A stretch of 64,000 nucleotides of DNA, taken from Prevotella sp. GTDB lineage: Bacteria > Bacteroidota > Bacteroidia > Bacteroidales > Bacteroidaceae. The DNA is taken from the NCBI GenBank assembly GCA_017413085.1, contig JAFPVC010000005.1, positions 52,225 through 116,224 on the forward strand, given 5' to 3'. The notes beneath the pieces were generated by a model that ran no database searches, was not told where the DNA came from, and saw only the letters and a list, made by a program, of their open reading frames with translations. The translations under genes and the position numbers were made by a program. Below are positions 48,387 to 56,119 of this stretch, in pieces; position 1 is the stretch's first letter, and each line of letters opens with the position of its first letter.

Positions 48387-50624
48387 ATGAAGAATCTAAA
48401 CTTGAGATTACATGTCGCAGCATTTGCTGCGGCCTTTATGCTGCAGTCTGCCGGTACTGAGCTACATGCACAGACTTTCACGGAACGACTGTCACGCGGC
48501 GTAGTGGCCCTGCCAGCCAGTGCCACTGGGGAATTAGGCGGCGGTAACTTCGTCAGCTGGCGTTTCCTTGCCACGGATGCAAAAGGCACCACATTCAACC
48601 TGCTTCGCGACGGCGAAATGATAGCACAGGGAATGACAGGAGCCACATGCTTCAACGACAAAGAGGGCACGCCCACGAGCCGATACTCGGTGCAGACTGT
48701 CGTGGGAGGCAGCGTGACAGAGACCAGCGACGAGGTACAGGCCTGGGCGCAGCCCTATCTGTCGGTGCCACTGATAAGACCGCTTGACCAGACCATGCCC
48801 GACGGGCAGACATGCTCATATACGCCCAACGACTGCTCGGCAGCCGACGTGGACGGCGACGGCGACTACGAGATAATACTGAAGTGGGATCCGTCAAACT
48901 CTCACGACAATTCACACAATGGCTATTCAGGCGAGGTATATCTTGACTGCTACAAGAAGGAAGGCATACTGATGTGGCGTGTATCGCTCGGAAAGAACAT
49001 ACGCGCCGGCGCACACTACACACAGTTTATGGTGTATGACTTCGACGGCGACGGCAAAGCCGAACTGATTTGCAAGACCGCACCCGGCTCCAAGGACGGC
49101 AAGGGCAACTATGTAAGCGAGGCAGCCACCGACCCTGAGATACTCAATGCCGACAATGAGGCCGACTACCGCGGCAAGTTCGGCCACGTGCTGGAGGGTC
49201 CTGAATACCTGACCGTGTTCAGCGGCAAGGACGGCCATGCCATACACACCACCTTCTACCGTCCAAACCGTGCCTTCGGCGTGGGCGGCTCACCTGAGTA
49301 TGCCACAGAGGGCTGGGGCGACCACAACCCAGGCAACCGTGGCGAACGCTATCTGGCGTGCGTGGCTTTCCTTGGGGGCGCAAAGCAGAACCCCTCTGCG
49401 GTGATGTGCCGCGGCTACTATACGCGGTCATACCTGTGGGCGGTCGACTTCGACGGCCAGCAGTTGAAGACACGCTGGCTGCACCAGAGCATCACGCCTA
49501 ATGACTGGCTCGTGACCGATGCCGAAGGCAACACCCTGCGCGAGGGTCACGGACTTGAGGCCACTGCATTCGGCCAGGGAGCACACAGCGTTGCCGTAGG
49601 CGACGTGGACGGCGACGGATGCGACGAGATAACATACGGTTCGGCAGCTCTTGACCACGACGGTTCGCTGCTCTACAGCACCGGACTGGGACATGGCGAT
49701 GCACAGCATCTCAGCGACCTTGACCCTGACCGTCCCGGACTGGAATATTACATGGTGCTTGAGAGTGGCCGCTATGGTGCGAACCTGCGTGACGCACGCA
49801 CAGGCGAGATACTCTTCCGCTCGTATGACAAGCAGGACACGGGCCGAGGCATTTCTGCCGACATCGACGCAGCACACCGAGGCAGCGAGTTCTGGTGCTC
49901 TGCAGAGAAAAAAGTGTATGACATAAAAGGCAACGTGATTGCAGAAACCGAGGGATGGACACCGCAGAACTTCCGCATATACTGGGACGGCGACCTGCAG
50001 GATGAACTCATAGGCAACGGCGGACGCGGCATGAAACCCGGCACCTGGGGCAACAGCCAAGGCGACCGCCAGCGCAACCGTGGAGAGTTTGGCGGACGCG
50101 GAGGCCGAGGCGGACAGAGAGGCGGATTCGGACAGAGAGGCGGTTATGGACAGAGAGGCGAAGGCCGTCAAGGCCCTGGCGGTTGGAACATGCCCGACAG
50201 CATAAAAGAGCGTTTCAGCCAGATGCCCCCAGACAGCGTAAGGCAGATGATGCAGCGCATGATGCAAGGACAGCAGTTCCGTCAGGACTACTACATAGCA
50301 AAGTGGAACGGCTCTGGTGTTGACCATGTGAGCATCAGCGGCAAGGAGAATCTGAGCGACTGGGGCAACTCCGCCTCATGCAACGGAACGAAAGCCACGC
50401 CGTGCCTGCAGGCCGACCTCTTCGGCGACTGGCGCGAGGAAATCATACTGTATGATGCTTCCGACCGCTCACACCTCAACATCTTCACCACCAACATACC
50501 AACGGAACATCGCATAACCACACTCATGCACGACCATATCTACCGCATGGGCGTGGCTTGGCAGAACGTAAGCTACAACCAGCCACCTCACGTAAGCTAC
50601 TACATGGCTGACGTGGAGAAATAA
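48387..50624 (+). CDS. Secreted rhamnogalacturonan lyase (PL11) with an RGG-rich insert
   Basis: Endo- or exo-lyase on rhamnogalacturonan I. ATG 48387 gives MKNLNLRLHVAAFAAAFML and a signal peptide ending LHAQ; the longer frame from 48354 starts inside a hairpin. The PL11 beta-propeller is marked by VDGDGDYEIILKWDPSNSHD (about residues 152-171), YDFDGDGKAELICKTAPGSK (about 214-233), VAVGDVDGDGCDEITYG (about 404-420) and YWDGDLQDELIGN (about 532-544), the repeated calcium D-x-D-G-D loops. The end has LFGDWREEIILY. Between about residues 553 and 635, PL11 sequence is broken by a disordered insert (GGRGGRGGQRGGFGQRGGYG, then Met/Gln-rich SVRQMMQRMMQGQQF). The insert is not expected in a PL11 enzyme. 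Confidence 0.92.
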   Translation: MKNLNLRLHVAAFAAAFMLQSAGTELHAQTFTERLSRGVVALPASATGELGGGNFVSWRFLATDAKGTTFNLLRDGEMIAQGMTGATCFNDKEGTPTSRYSVQTVVGGSVTETSDEVQAWAQPYLSVPLIRPLDQTMPDGQTCSYTPNDCSAADVDGDGDYEIILKWDPSNSHDNSHNGYSGEVYLDCYKKEGILMWRVSLGKNIRAGAHYTQFMVYDFDGDGKAELICKTAPGSKDGKGNYVSEAATDPEILNADNEADYRGKFGHVLEGPEYLTVFSGKDGHAIHTTFYRPNRAFGVGGSPEYATEGWGDHNPGNRGERYLACVAFLGGAKQNPSAVMCRGYYTRSYLWAVDFDGQQLKTRWLHQSITPNDWLVTDAEGNTLREGHGLEATAFGQGAHSVAVGDVDGDGCDEITYGSAALDHDGSLLYSTGLGHGDAQHLSDLDPDRPGLEYYMVLESGRYGANLRDARTGEILFRSYDKQDTGRGISADIDAAHRGSEFWCSAEKKVYDIKGNVIAETEGWTPQNFRIYWDGDLQDELIGNGGRGMKPGTWGNSQGDRQRNRGEFGGRGGRGGQRGGFGQRGGYGQRGEGRQGPGGWNMPDSIKERFSQMPPDSVRQMMQRMMQGQQFRQDYYIAKWNGSGVDHVSISGKENLSDWGNSASCNGTKATPCLQADLFGDWREEIILYDASDRSHLNIFTTNIPTEHRITTLMHDHIYRMGVAWQNVSYNQPPHVSYYMADVEK

Positions 50625-50690
50625 TGCACAATGCACAATTCATAATCAATGCGAAGCCAATTATGAATTATGAACTATGAATTATGAATT
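50625..50690. repeat. Dispersed CATAATGCA/ATGAATTATGAA repeat
   Basis: Two short CATAATGCACAATT steps, then TATGAATTATGAAC steps in the opposite orientation, after the PL11 stop. Same family as after purB. Confidence 0.65.
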
Positions 50691-50730
50691 AAAAAAACGG
50701 ATTAAGATGACGGTCTTAATCCGTTTTTTT
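50691..50730. terminator. 17-bp hairpin terminator after the PL11 gene
   Basis: 50691-50707 pairs perfectly with 50714-50730 around a 6-nt loop, with an A-run and a T-run at the outer ends. It closes the pectin cluster. Confidence 0.8.
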
Positions 50731-50811
50731 CGTTACATGCAAAAAAAAACTTTTTTCCTTGCAATGTTTTGGGCAGTTCTGTCGTATATATAAATAGAAG
50801 GCCACGAAAAA

Positions 50812-51369
50812 ATGGAAGAAACAGAAATGGACATAGTACACGACCTTAGGACTCAAAGTCCGAAGGCACAGCAGCAGGCTCTTGAGCAGTATGGCGGTTA
50901 CGTCTGGGCTCAGGTGACAAGACTTGTATCAGGTCTTGAGGATGCTGAGGAAGTGTACCAGGATGTATTCATCAAGGTCTTCAAGAAAATAGAACTGTAT
51001 GACAGTCAGAAAGCATCGCTTAAGACATGGATTGCACGCATTGCGTACAATGAGTCGGTGACTTTCCTAAGGCGCAAGCGTCAGGCGATGGTTTACTTTG
51101 AGGATCGCCACGGAGAAGCAGAGGCGTTGTCTGATGCAGAAGTTGACGAAACCCTCGGACATGCAAATGAGGAAACAATACAACTTATACGGGCGGCAAT
51201 AAAATATCTTCCTCCAGAGGAGCAAGCCATCATCACAATGTTCTATTACGATGAGATGAGTCTGAAGGACATAGCATTCGCAACGGAATCCATTCCCTCG
51301 ACGATTGCCTCAAAACTAAGCAGAATAAGAAAGAAACTTTGTAAAATCATTAAAATGCTACAATCATGA
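50812..51369 (+). CDS. ECF-type RNA polymerase sigma factor
   Basis: 185-aa sigma-70 family factor with regions 2 and 4 only. Region 2 shows EQYGGYVWAQVTRLVSGLED and AEEVYQDVFIKVFKKIELYD (about residues 24-63), then the region 2.3-like SLKTWIARIAYNESVTFLRR (about 70-89). Region 4 HTH is YLPPEEQAIITMFYYDEMSL followed by KDIAFATESIPSTIASKLSR (about 127-172). It overlaps the next gene by 4 nt (ATGA), the usual arrangement with an anti-sigma factor, but that partner lacks a recognised anti-sigma domain. Target promoters are unknown. Confidence 0.92.
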   Translation: MEETEMDIVHDLRTQSPKAQQQALEQYGGYVWAQVTRLVSGLEDAEEVYQDVFIKVFKKIELYDSQKASLKTWIARIAYNESVTFLRRKRQAMVYFEDRHGEAEALSDAEVDETLGHANEETIQLIRAAIKYLPPEEQAIITMFYYDEMSLKDIAFATESIPSTIASKLSRIRKKLCKIIKMLQS

Positions 51370-52115
51370 CAGACGAAACTTACAACGAAATAAGACAGAG
51401 GGACAAGGTTCTTCGCGACGCTATTCGTCTGGAAGAAAACAGTCGTCCTCCGATGCCGAAAGACCTCAACACACGGCTCATGCAACGGGTGGAGAAAGAG
51501 GTTGGCAGCAAGCCGAAACGCACCGTGCGCCTATGGCCTTGGATTGTGGCAGCCTGCGTGGCTGGCGTGATGGTGGTGTTTCTCACCCCGCCAAAAGACA
51601 ATGCCACTGTTTCTGAGGGCGAAAGCATTGCCAGCGTATGTATCGATACAGTGAAAAGGCAAATAGAGAGCATAACAGGCGACAAGCCTGAAACTCACAT
51701 TGCAAGCAATGAAACGAAAACGAAAACGAAGACGAAAACTGTAACGAATACGAAGACGAAAACGAAAACGAAAACGGAAACGGAAACGAAGACGAAAACG
51801 GGAACGAAGCAAGTGGCAATGGCCCAGAAATCAGCCGTCACGGCATCGTCTCAGGCAAACAAGAAAGAAAGCATTGCAACAAGCACTGCCCATACGGCAC
51901 ATGACATGGCTGCAACAAACAGACCTGCAGTCAACTCACAATCAAGGGTTCTCACAGAGCGTGACATTCCCGTCACTCGACCAGAGAACCTGAAATACAC
52001 GAAAGAGGAACTGGCACTCATGAAGCAGCAGGCCAACGAGGCTTACATAAAATGGGTGGAGCTGGAACTCGAAATAGCAAAATACAATCAAGAACAAACA
52101 GCATTAAACAGATAA
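51366..52115 (+). CDS. Single-pass membrane protein, possible anti-sigma factor, with a Lys-Thr repeat
   Basis: 249 aa. A cytoplasmic N-terminal region (about residues 1-58; RPPMPKDLNTRLMQRVEKEV, the start seen in Bacteroidetes sigma-operon proteins) is followed by one transmembrane helix (about 59-75, WIVAACVAGVMVVFL). The outer part contains a stretch of about 32 residues of alternating Lys and Thr (KTKTKT then ETETKTKTG, about 117-148), coded by a hexanucleotide repeat (51713-51808). The C-terminus (YTKEELALMKQQANEAYIKW) is a coiled-coil-like helix. Position and topology suggest an anti-sigma factor, but no zinc or known anti-sigma motif is visible. Confidence 0.78.
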   Translation: MTDETYNEIRQRDKVLRDAIRLEENSRPPMPKDLNTRLMQRVEKEVGSKPKRTVRLWPWIVAACVAGVMVVFLTPPKDNATVSEGESIASVCIDTVKRQIESITGDKPETHIASNETKTKTKTKTVTNTKTKTKTKTETETKTKTGTKQVAMAQKSAVTASSQANKKESIATSTAHTAHDMAATNRPAVNSQSRVLTERDIPVTRPENLKYTKEELALMKQQANEAYIKWVELELEIAKYNQEQTALNR

Positions 52116-52119
52116 GATT

Positions 52120-53640
52120 ATGAAAAGAATTTTTATCATGCTGCTCATTGCCTGCACGGCAATCACGGCAACCAACGTACATGCACAGCGTAAGCAGACC
52201 GACAACAGGCCAAAGAATGTCATCCACACACTCGGTCTCATCATAAACGAATGCGGCAACGAAAATGGAGAGGTGTATAACGTTACAAGAAATCCGAACA
52301 CCAACCTCATCGAATTCAAAGACCAGAGAGTTCATTTCACCTGCTCTGCAAACAACCCCAACCTACTGCAGATAGGCAACCGTTTCAAGAGCGACGAAGG
52401 ACTGTGCTACCAGTTCCTGCACATCGCAAAAGGAAGCAACGAGAAATTTTCAATAGTCACATATGACAATGAAAAGCAAAGGTTTACAGATACATTCATC
52501 CGCAAAAGAGCCTCGCAGGAAATGTGGTTCATGGCCACGAAGAACTCCGCCAATCCTCGTCTCCGCGATGTATATGCCATCGTATGGAGCCCCAAGGAAG
52601 ACAACAGTAACATGGTTGAGGGCGACATCTTCATGATAACCTCCCCACGACCCGACCTTTACGAGATAGACATGGAGTCGTCAAGCAAGACATTCAAGAT
52701 TGACGGTCGCGTGGGCTACGACCTCAACGACTCTCTGTACGTTTTCTACATGGCAGACACCTACGAGGAACTGAATGACCTAGTCAAGATGACCGATTCA
52801 TACGAGGAACTGAAGAAACTTGGAGACAACGCCCATGTAGCTTACATGCCGGTGAAAAACAAGCATTTCGGCATAAGCGTAGAAATAGACAAGCACAAGG
52901 CCGGCCGCATTCGCACCGTCATGCCCGACGGCTCGCTCTGCAAACTTTGGACTAACATCGACATGGTGCCGGGCGAGACATACCGCATCACCACCCACAA
53001 CGGCTACTTCGACGAGGACCGCGACTATGAGCACCGCTTCGGCCGCTACTCAGACAAGAGCATGATAAAAGGGCATGACTATGACGACCTTGAGATAATC
53101 GGCGGATACACAGAGGAAGACACTGTGGTTATCAATGATCCAATTTCAAACGGTATCAAGCATGTCAAGCCGATGAACGGCAGCAGAAACAATGACAATC
53201 CTTTGAAGGGCCTGACGACAGAGCAGATAATGGACCTTGAATTAATGGCAGCTTCCATAGAGCAAAGCAAGGAAATGATTGAAGATTTATTTAAAGCAGT
53301 GACCACTGGCATAGGCAACATGCCTTTCTATGGCAAGCCAAAGAAATGGGAACCTTACGACAATATGTTCAATACGATTTCTATACAGAACAAAAACTTT
53401 GACAAGTTGTTTGACAAATTATTAAGCACCTGCAGCAAATACGGCTTAAAGCAAAAAGACCTTCTCGAACCGCACAAATTTGCGTTGGAACTGCTCATGA
53501 ATCAGAGCAAGGCATTCAACGAGTACTACATGAAATACGGCTATCTCTCTACCGACGCAGCGAAATGCCAGAAGCAGGTAAACAAGCTCATAGAGAAACA
53601 CATGAAGGCAATGAGCAAAGCCATGGGGCTCACGAAATAG
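52120..53640 (+). CDS. Secreted protein of the sigma operon, unknown function
   Basis: 506 aa. Signal peptide MKRIFIMLLIACTAITATNVHA. It begins 4 nt after the preceding gene, so it is part of the sigma operon. An N-terminal region (about 25-130) and a middle beta-rich region (about 200-330), containing KHFGISVEIDKHKAGRI and MVPGETYRITTHNGYF, resemble the beta-sandwich of DUF4369-like lipoproteins. The C-terminal third is helical (EQIMDLELMAASIEQSKEM; QKQVNKLIEKHMKAMSKAM). Function cannot be assigned. Expression with the sigma factor suggests a regulated envelope protein. Confidence 0.78.
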   Translation: MKRIFIMLLIACTAITATNVHAQRKQTDNRPKNVIHTLGLIINECGNENGEVYNVTRNPNTNLIEFKDQRVHFTCSANNPNLLQIGNRFKSDEGLCYQFLHIAKGSNEKFSIVTYDNEKQRFTDTFIRKRASQEMWFMATKNSANPRLRDVYAIVWSPKEDNSNMVEGDIFMITSPRPDLYEIDMESSSKTFKIDGRVGYDLNDSLYVFYMADTYEELNDLVKMTDSYEELKKLGDNAHVAYMPVKNKHFGISVEIDKHKAGRIRTVMPDGSLCKLWTNIDMVPGETYRITTHNGYFDEDRDYEHRFGRYSDKSMIKGHDYDDLEIIGGYTEEDTVVINDPISNGIKHVKPMNGSRNNDNPLKGLTTEQIMDLELMAASIEQSKEMIEDLFKAVTTGIGNMPFYGKPKKWEPYDNMFNTISIQNKNFDKLFDKLLSTCSKYGLKQKDLLEPHKFALELLMNQSKAFNEYYMKYGYLSTDAAKCQKQVNKLIEKHMKAMSKAMGLTK

Positions 53641-53716
53641 CAGTCAACAGAGTGATGAATAGAGGGAAATTTCCCTGCGGCATAGGGAATCATGCCTGCG
53701 GTTTAGGGAAAAAGCG

Positions 53717-53747
53717 TTTGTCGGAAACGTAAAACGCATTAACTTTG
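53717..53747 (+). promoter_or_regulatory. Bacteroidetes-type promoter for the His-rich protein
   Basis: TTTG (53717-53720), 19 nt, TAACTTTG (53740-53747). Exact match. Upstream, at 53664-53691, is a small hairpin-prone block (GGGAAATTTCCC, then TAGGGAA). Confidence 0.78.
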
Positions 53748-53796
53748 CACTCAGAAATAAGAGACAAAAAGTTTAACACATAAAAACCCAAGGATT

Positions 53797-54075
53797 ATGA
53801 AAAAGACTCTATTCACACTCGTTTGCCTCATGATAATGGGCACAGTGACATCAAACGCAAAGACCACGGTGATAATAGCTTCACACACGCCAAACAGTGA
53901 GTTTGTCATAAAGCATGAAACCAACGCAAAGAAAGATGCGAAGATTGCAAAGAAAAACCACAAGATGGCAGAGAAGCACCGCAAGGAGATGGAGAAGCGC
54001 CACAAGAAGCTTCACAAGGAACATGCTAAACTACACAAGCATCACCACCATCACCACCATCACCCACATCCATAA
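53797..54075 (+). CDS. Small secreted Lys/His-rich protein with a polyhistidine end
   Basis: 92 aa. Signal peptide MKKTLFTLVCLMIMGTVTSNA. The mature 70 residues are very basic: a short beta segment (KTTVIIASHTPNSEFVIKHE), then a Lys/His/Met-rich helix (KKDAKIAKKNHKMAEKHRKE; KRHKKLHKEHAKLHK), ending in eight consecutive His and PHP. Such tails bind Zn, Ni or Cu. The gene has its own promoter and terminator, so it is an independent unit. A metal-buffering role at the envelope is likely but inferred. Confidence 0.8.
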   Translation: MKKTLFTLVCLMIMGTVTSNAKTTVIIASHTPNSEFVIKHETNAKKDAKIAKKNHKMAEKHRKEMEKRHKKLHKEHAKLHKHHHHHHHHPHP

Positions 54076-54084
54076 AACAAAAGG

Positions 54085-54126
54085 AAATGCTCACCGACGC
54101 AGTATTCAGCGTCAGTGAGCATTTTT
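54085..54126 (+). terminator. Hairpin terminator after the His-rich gene
   Basis: A 16-position stem with one mismatch (54095/54114), 54085-54100 with 54109-54124, then TTTC. The core GCGTCAGTGAG also occurs in the asnS terminator (16278-16288). It lies between convergent genes and may serve pgk too. Confidence 0.75.
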
Positions 54127-54149
54127 CTTTTGAACTTTTTAAATACTAA

Positions 54150-55394
54150 TTAGCCCTTTGCAGCTGTTACGCCAGGCAGTTCCTTACCCTCGATAGCCTC
54201 GAGCAGAGCACCACCGCCGGTTGAGATGTAAGACACCTTGTCGGCGAGACCGAACTTGTTTACACAAGCTACAGAGTCACCACCGCCGATGAGTGAGAAT
54301 GCACCCTCTGCTGTAGCCTCAGCGATAGCCTCGCCGATGGCGCGTGAACCGCCACAGAAGTTGTCAAACTCGAATACGCCGGCAGGACCGTTCCACAGGA
54401 TAGTCTTGCAACCCTTGATAGCAGCAGCAAACTTCTTCTGTGCCTCTGGACCTGCGTCAAGACCCTCGAGGTCTGCAGGAATCTTGTCAGAAGGACATAC
54501 AGTCTGAGGAGCGTCGTTGCTGAACTCAGGAGCACAGATAGCATCAGGAGCCATAACGAGCTCTACGCCATTCTTCTTAGCGAGTTCCTCTACGCCGAGA
54601 GCTACGTCAAGCTTGTCGAGCTCGCAGATAGACTTACCTACCTCGCCGCCGTGTGCCTTAGCGAATGTATATGTCATACCGCCACAGAGGATGAGCTTGT
54701 CAACCTTGCCGAGCAGGTTCTCGATGATACCAATCTTAGAAGACACCTTTGAACCACCCATGATGGCGATGAAAGGACGCTTGATGTTAGAGAGCACATT
54801 GTCAACAGCCTGAACCTCTTTCTCCATCAGGAGACCGAGCATCTTGTTGTCTGCGTCGAAGTAGTCGGCGATGACAGCTGTAGAAGCGTGCTTGCGGTGT
54901 GCTGTACCGAACGCATCCATAACCCAGCAGTCAGCGTATGAAGCGAGTTTCTTAGCAAACTCCTTCTGCCTTGCCTTCATGGCCTTCTTAGCCTCTTCGT
55001 ATGCAGGATCTTCCTTGTCGATGCCAACTGGCTTGCCTTCCTCTTCAGGATAGTAGCGCAGGTTCTCAAGCAGGAGCACCTCACCTGGCTTCAATGCCGC
55101 AGCCTCAGCGTCGGCCTTCTGGCAGTCGTTAACGAACTTCACCGGTGTGCCGAGAGCAGCAGACACTGCATCTACAATCTGTCCGAGAGACAGCTCTGGC
55201 TTAACCTTACCCTTTGGTTTGCCCATGTGAGACATGATGATGAGCGAACCGCCCTTCTCAAGAATCAGCTTGAGGGTAGGCAGAGCACCGCGGATGCGGG
55301 TGTCGTCAGTAATCTTTCCATCCTGGAGTGGCACGTTGAAGTCTACACGTACGATAGCCTTCTTGCCGGCAAAATTGTAATCGTTGATTTTCAT
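54150..55394 (-). CDS. pgk: Phosphoglycerate kinase
   Basis: Glycolytic enzyme making ATP from 1,3-bisphosphoglycerate, cytosolic, 414 aa. Signature [20 protein letters not shown] is at about residues 17-36, with substrate-binding [13 protein letters not shown] (about 53-65). [20 protein letters not shown] is near 209-228, the nucleotide-binding [15 protein letters not shown] near 332-346, and [16 protein letters not shown] near 366. It is encoded alone on the minus strand with CAAAATTA (reading TAATTTTG) at 55449-55456 as a possible -7 box. Confidence 0.96.
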   Translation of the reverse strand: MKINDYNFAGKKAIVRVDFNVPLQDGKITDDTRIRGALPTLKLILEKGGSLIIMSHMGKPKGKVKPELSLGQIVDAVSAALGTPVKFVNDCQKADAEAAALKPGEVLLLENLRYYPEEEGKPVGIDKEDPAYEEAKKAMKARQKEFAKKLASYADCWVMDAFGTAHRKHASTAVIADYFDADNKMLGLLMEKEVQAVDNVLSNIKRPFIAIMGGSKVSSKIGIIENLLGKVDKLILCGGMTYTFAKAHGGEVGKSICELDKLDVALGVEELAKKNGVELVMAPDAICAPEFSNDAPQTVCPSDKIPADLEGLDAGPEAQKKFAAAIKGCKTILWNGPAGVFEFDNFCGGSRAIGEAIAEATAEGAFSLIGGGDSVACVNKFGLADKVSYISTGGGALLEAIEGKELPGVTAAKG

Positions 55395-55599
55395 TGTCTT
55401 ATTTAGTTTTATGAAATGTTATTTCTTACACAAACCCATTTGTAAATGCAAAATTAATGTTTTTTTCTTTCTTACAGTTTTTTATAAAGCCTCCGTCTTC
55501 GTTTTCATATTCGTTTTTCCGCTTTATGCCAACTCCGCTTTACATTTTTAGCGTGTTTTATTTCCCATTTCAAGTTTTTTTCGTAATTTTGCAACCAAT
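55395..55599. promoter_or_regulatory. Divergent promoter region pgk/kdsC
   Basis: A minus -7 box at 55449-55456 (TAATTTTG) for pgk. A plus -7 box TAATTTTG at 55584-55591 with TTTC at 55561-55564 (19 nt) serves kdsC. The kdsC ATG at 55600 is only 8 nt past the -7 box, so its mRNA should be leaderless or nearly so. Confidence 0.6.
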
Positions 55600-56118
55600 A
55601 TGATTAACTACGACCTGAAAAAAATCACCACTGTCATTTTCGACGTTGACGGTGTATTGTCAGCCGGCACAATAGGCATGAGCCCTGAAGGAGAGCCGAT
55701 GCGCACGGTAAACATAAAGGACGGCTATGCCATTCAGTTGGCTGTAAAGATGGGACTGCGCCTGTGCATTATCACCGGTGGCAAGGATGACGCTCTGCCA
55801 CTGCGATACGGCAAACTGGGCATGACAGACATCTTCATGGCATGTGGCGTAAAGATAGATGTATACCACAAGTATCTCAAGGAGCATAACCTGACGAACG
55901 AAGAGGTTATCTACGTGGGCGACGACATTCCCGACTACGAAGTTATGCGCGAAGCCGGCTGCCCATGCTGTCCGGCTGACGCATGCAGCGACATCAAGGA
56001 GATAAGCCGCTACATCAGCCCATATAACGGTGGCATGGGATGCGCACGCGACATACTGGAGCAGATACTGCGCGCCAAAGGTCTGTGGATGAGCCACGCC
56101 AAAGCCTTTGGATGGTGA
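55600..56118 (+). CDS. kdsC: KdsC-like HAD phosphatase (3-deoxy-D-manno-octulosonate 8-phosphate phosphatase)
   Basis: HAD phosphatase that makes Kdo for lipopolysaccharide. Motif 1 is TVIFDVDGVLSAGT (about residues 11-24), with the nucleophile Asp. NIKDGYAIQLAVKMGLRLCI leads to motif 2 ITGGKD (about 58-63), and motif 4 is YVGDDIPDYEVM (about 107-118). The 172-aa capless size fits KdsC. The C-terminal GGMGCARDILEQIL helix is typical. It is alone on the plus strand and convergent with the RelA/SpoT gene (1 nt between stops). Confidence 0.92.
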   Translation: MINYDLKKITTVIFDVDGVLSAGTIGMSPEGEPMRTVNIKDGYAIQLAVKMGLRLCIITGGKDDALPLRYGKLGMTDIFMACGVKIDVYHKYLKEHNLTNEEVIYVGDDIPDYEVMREAGCPCCPADACSDIKEISRYISPYNGGMGCARDILEQILRAKGLWMSHAKAFGW

Positions 56119-56119
56119 A

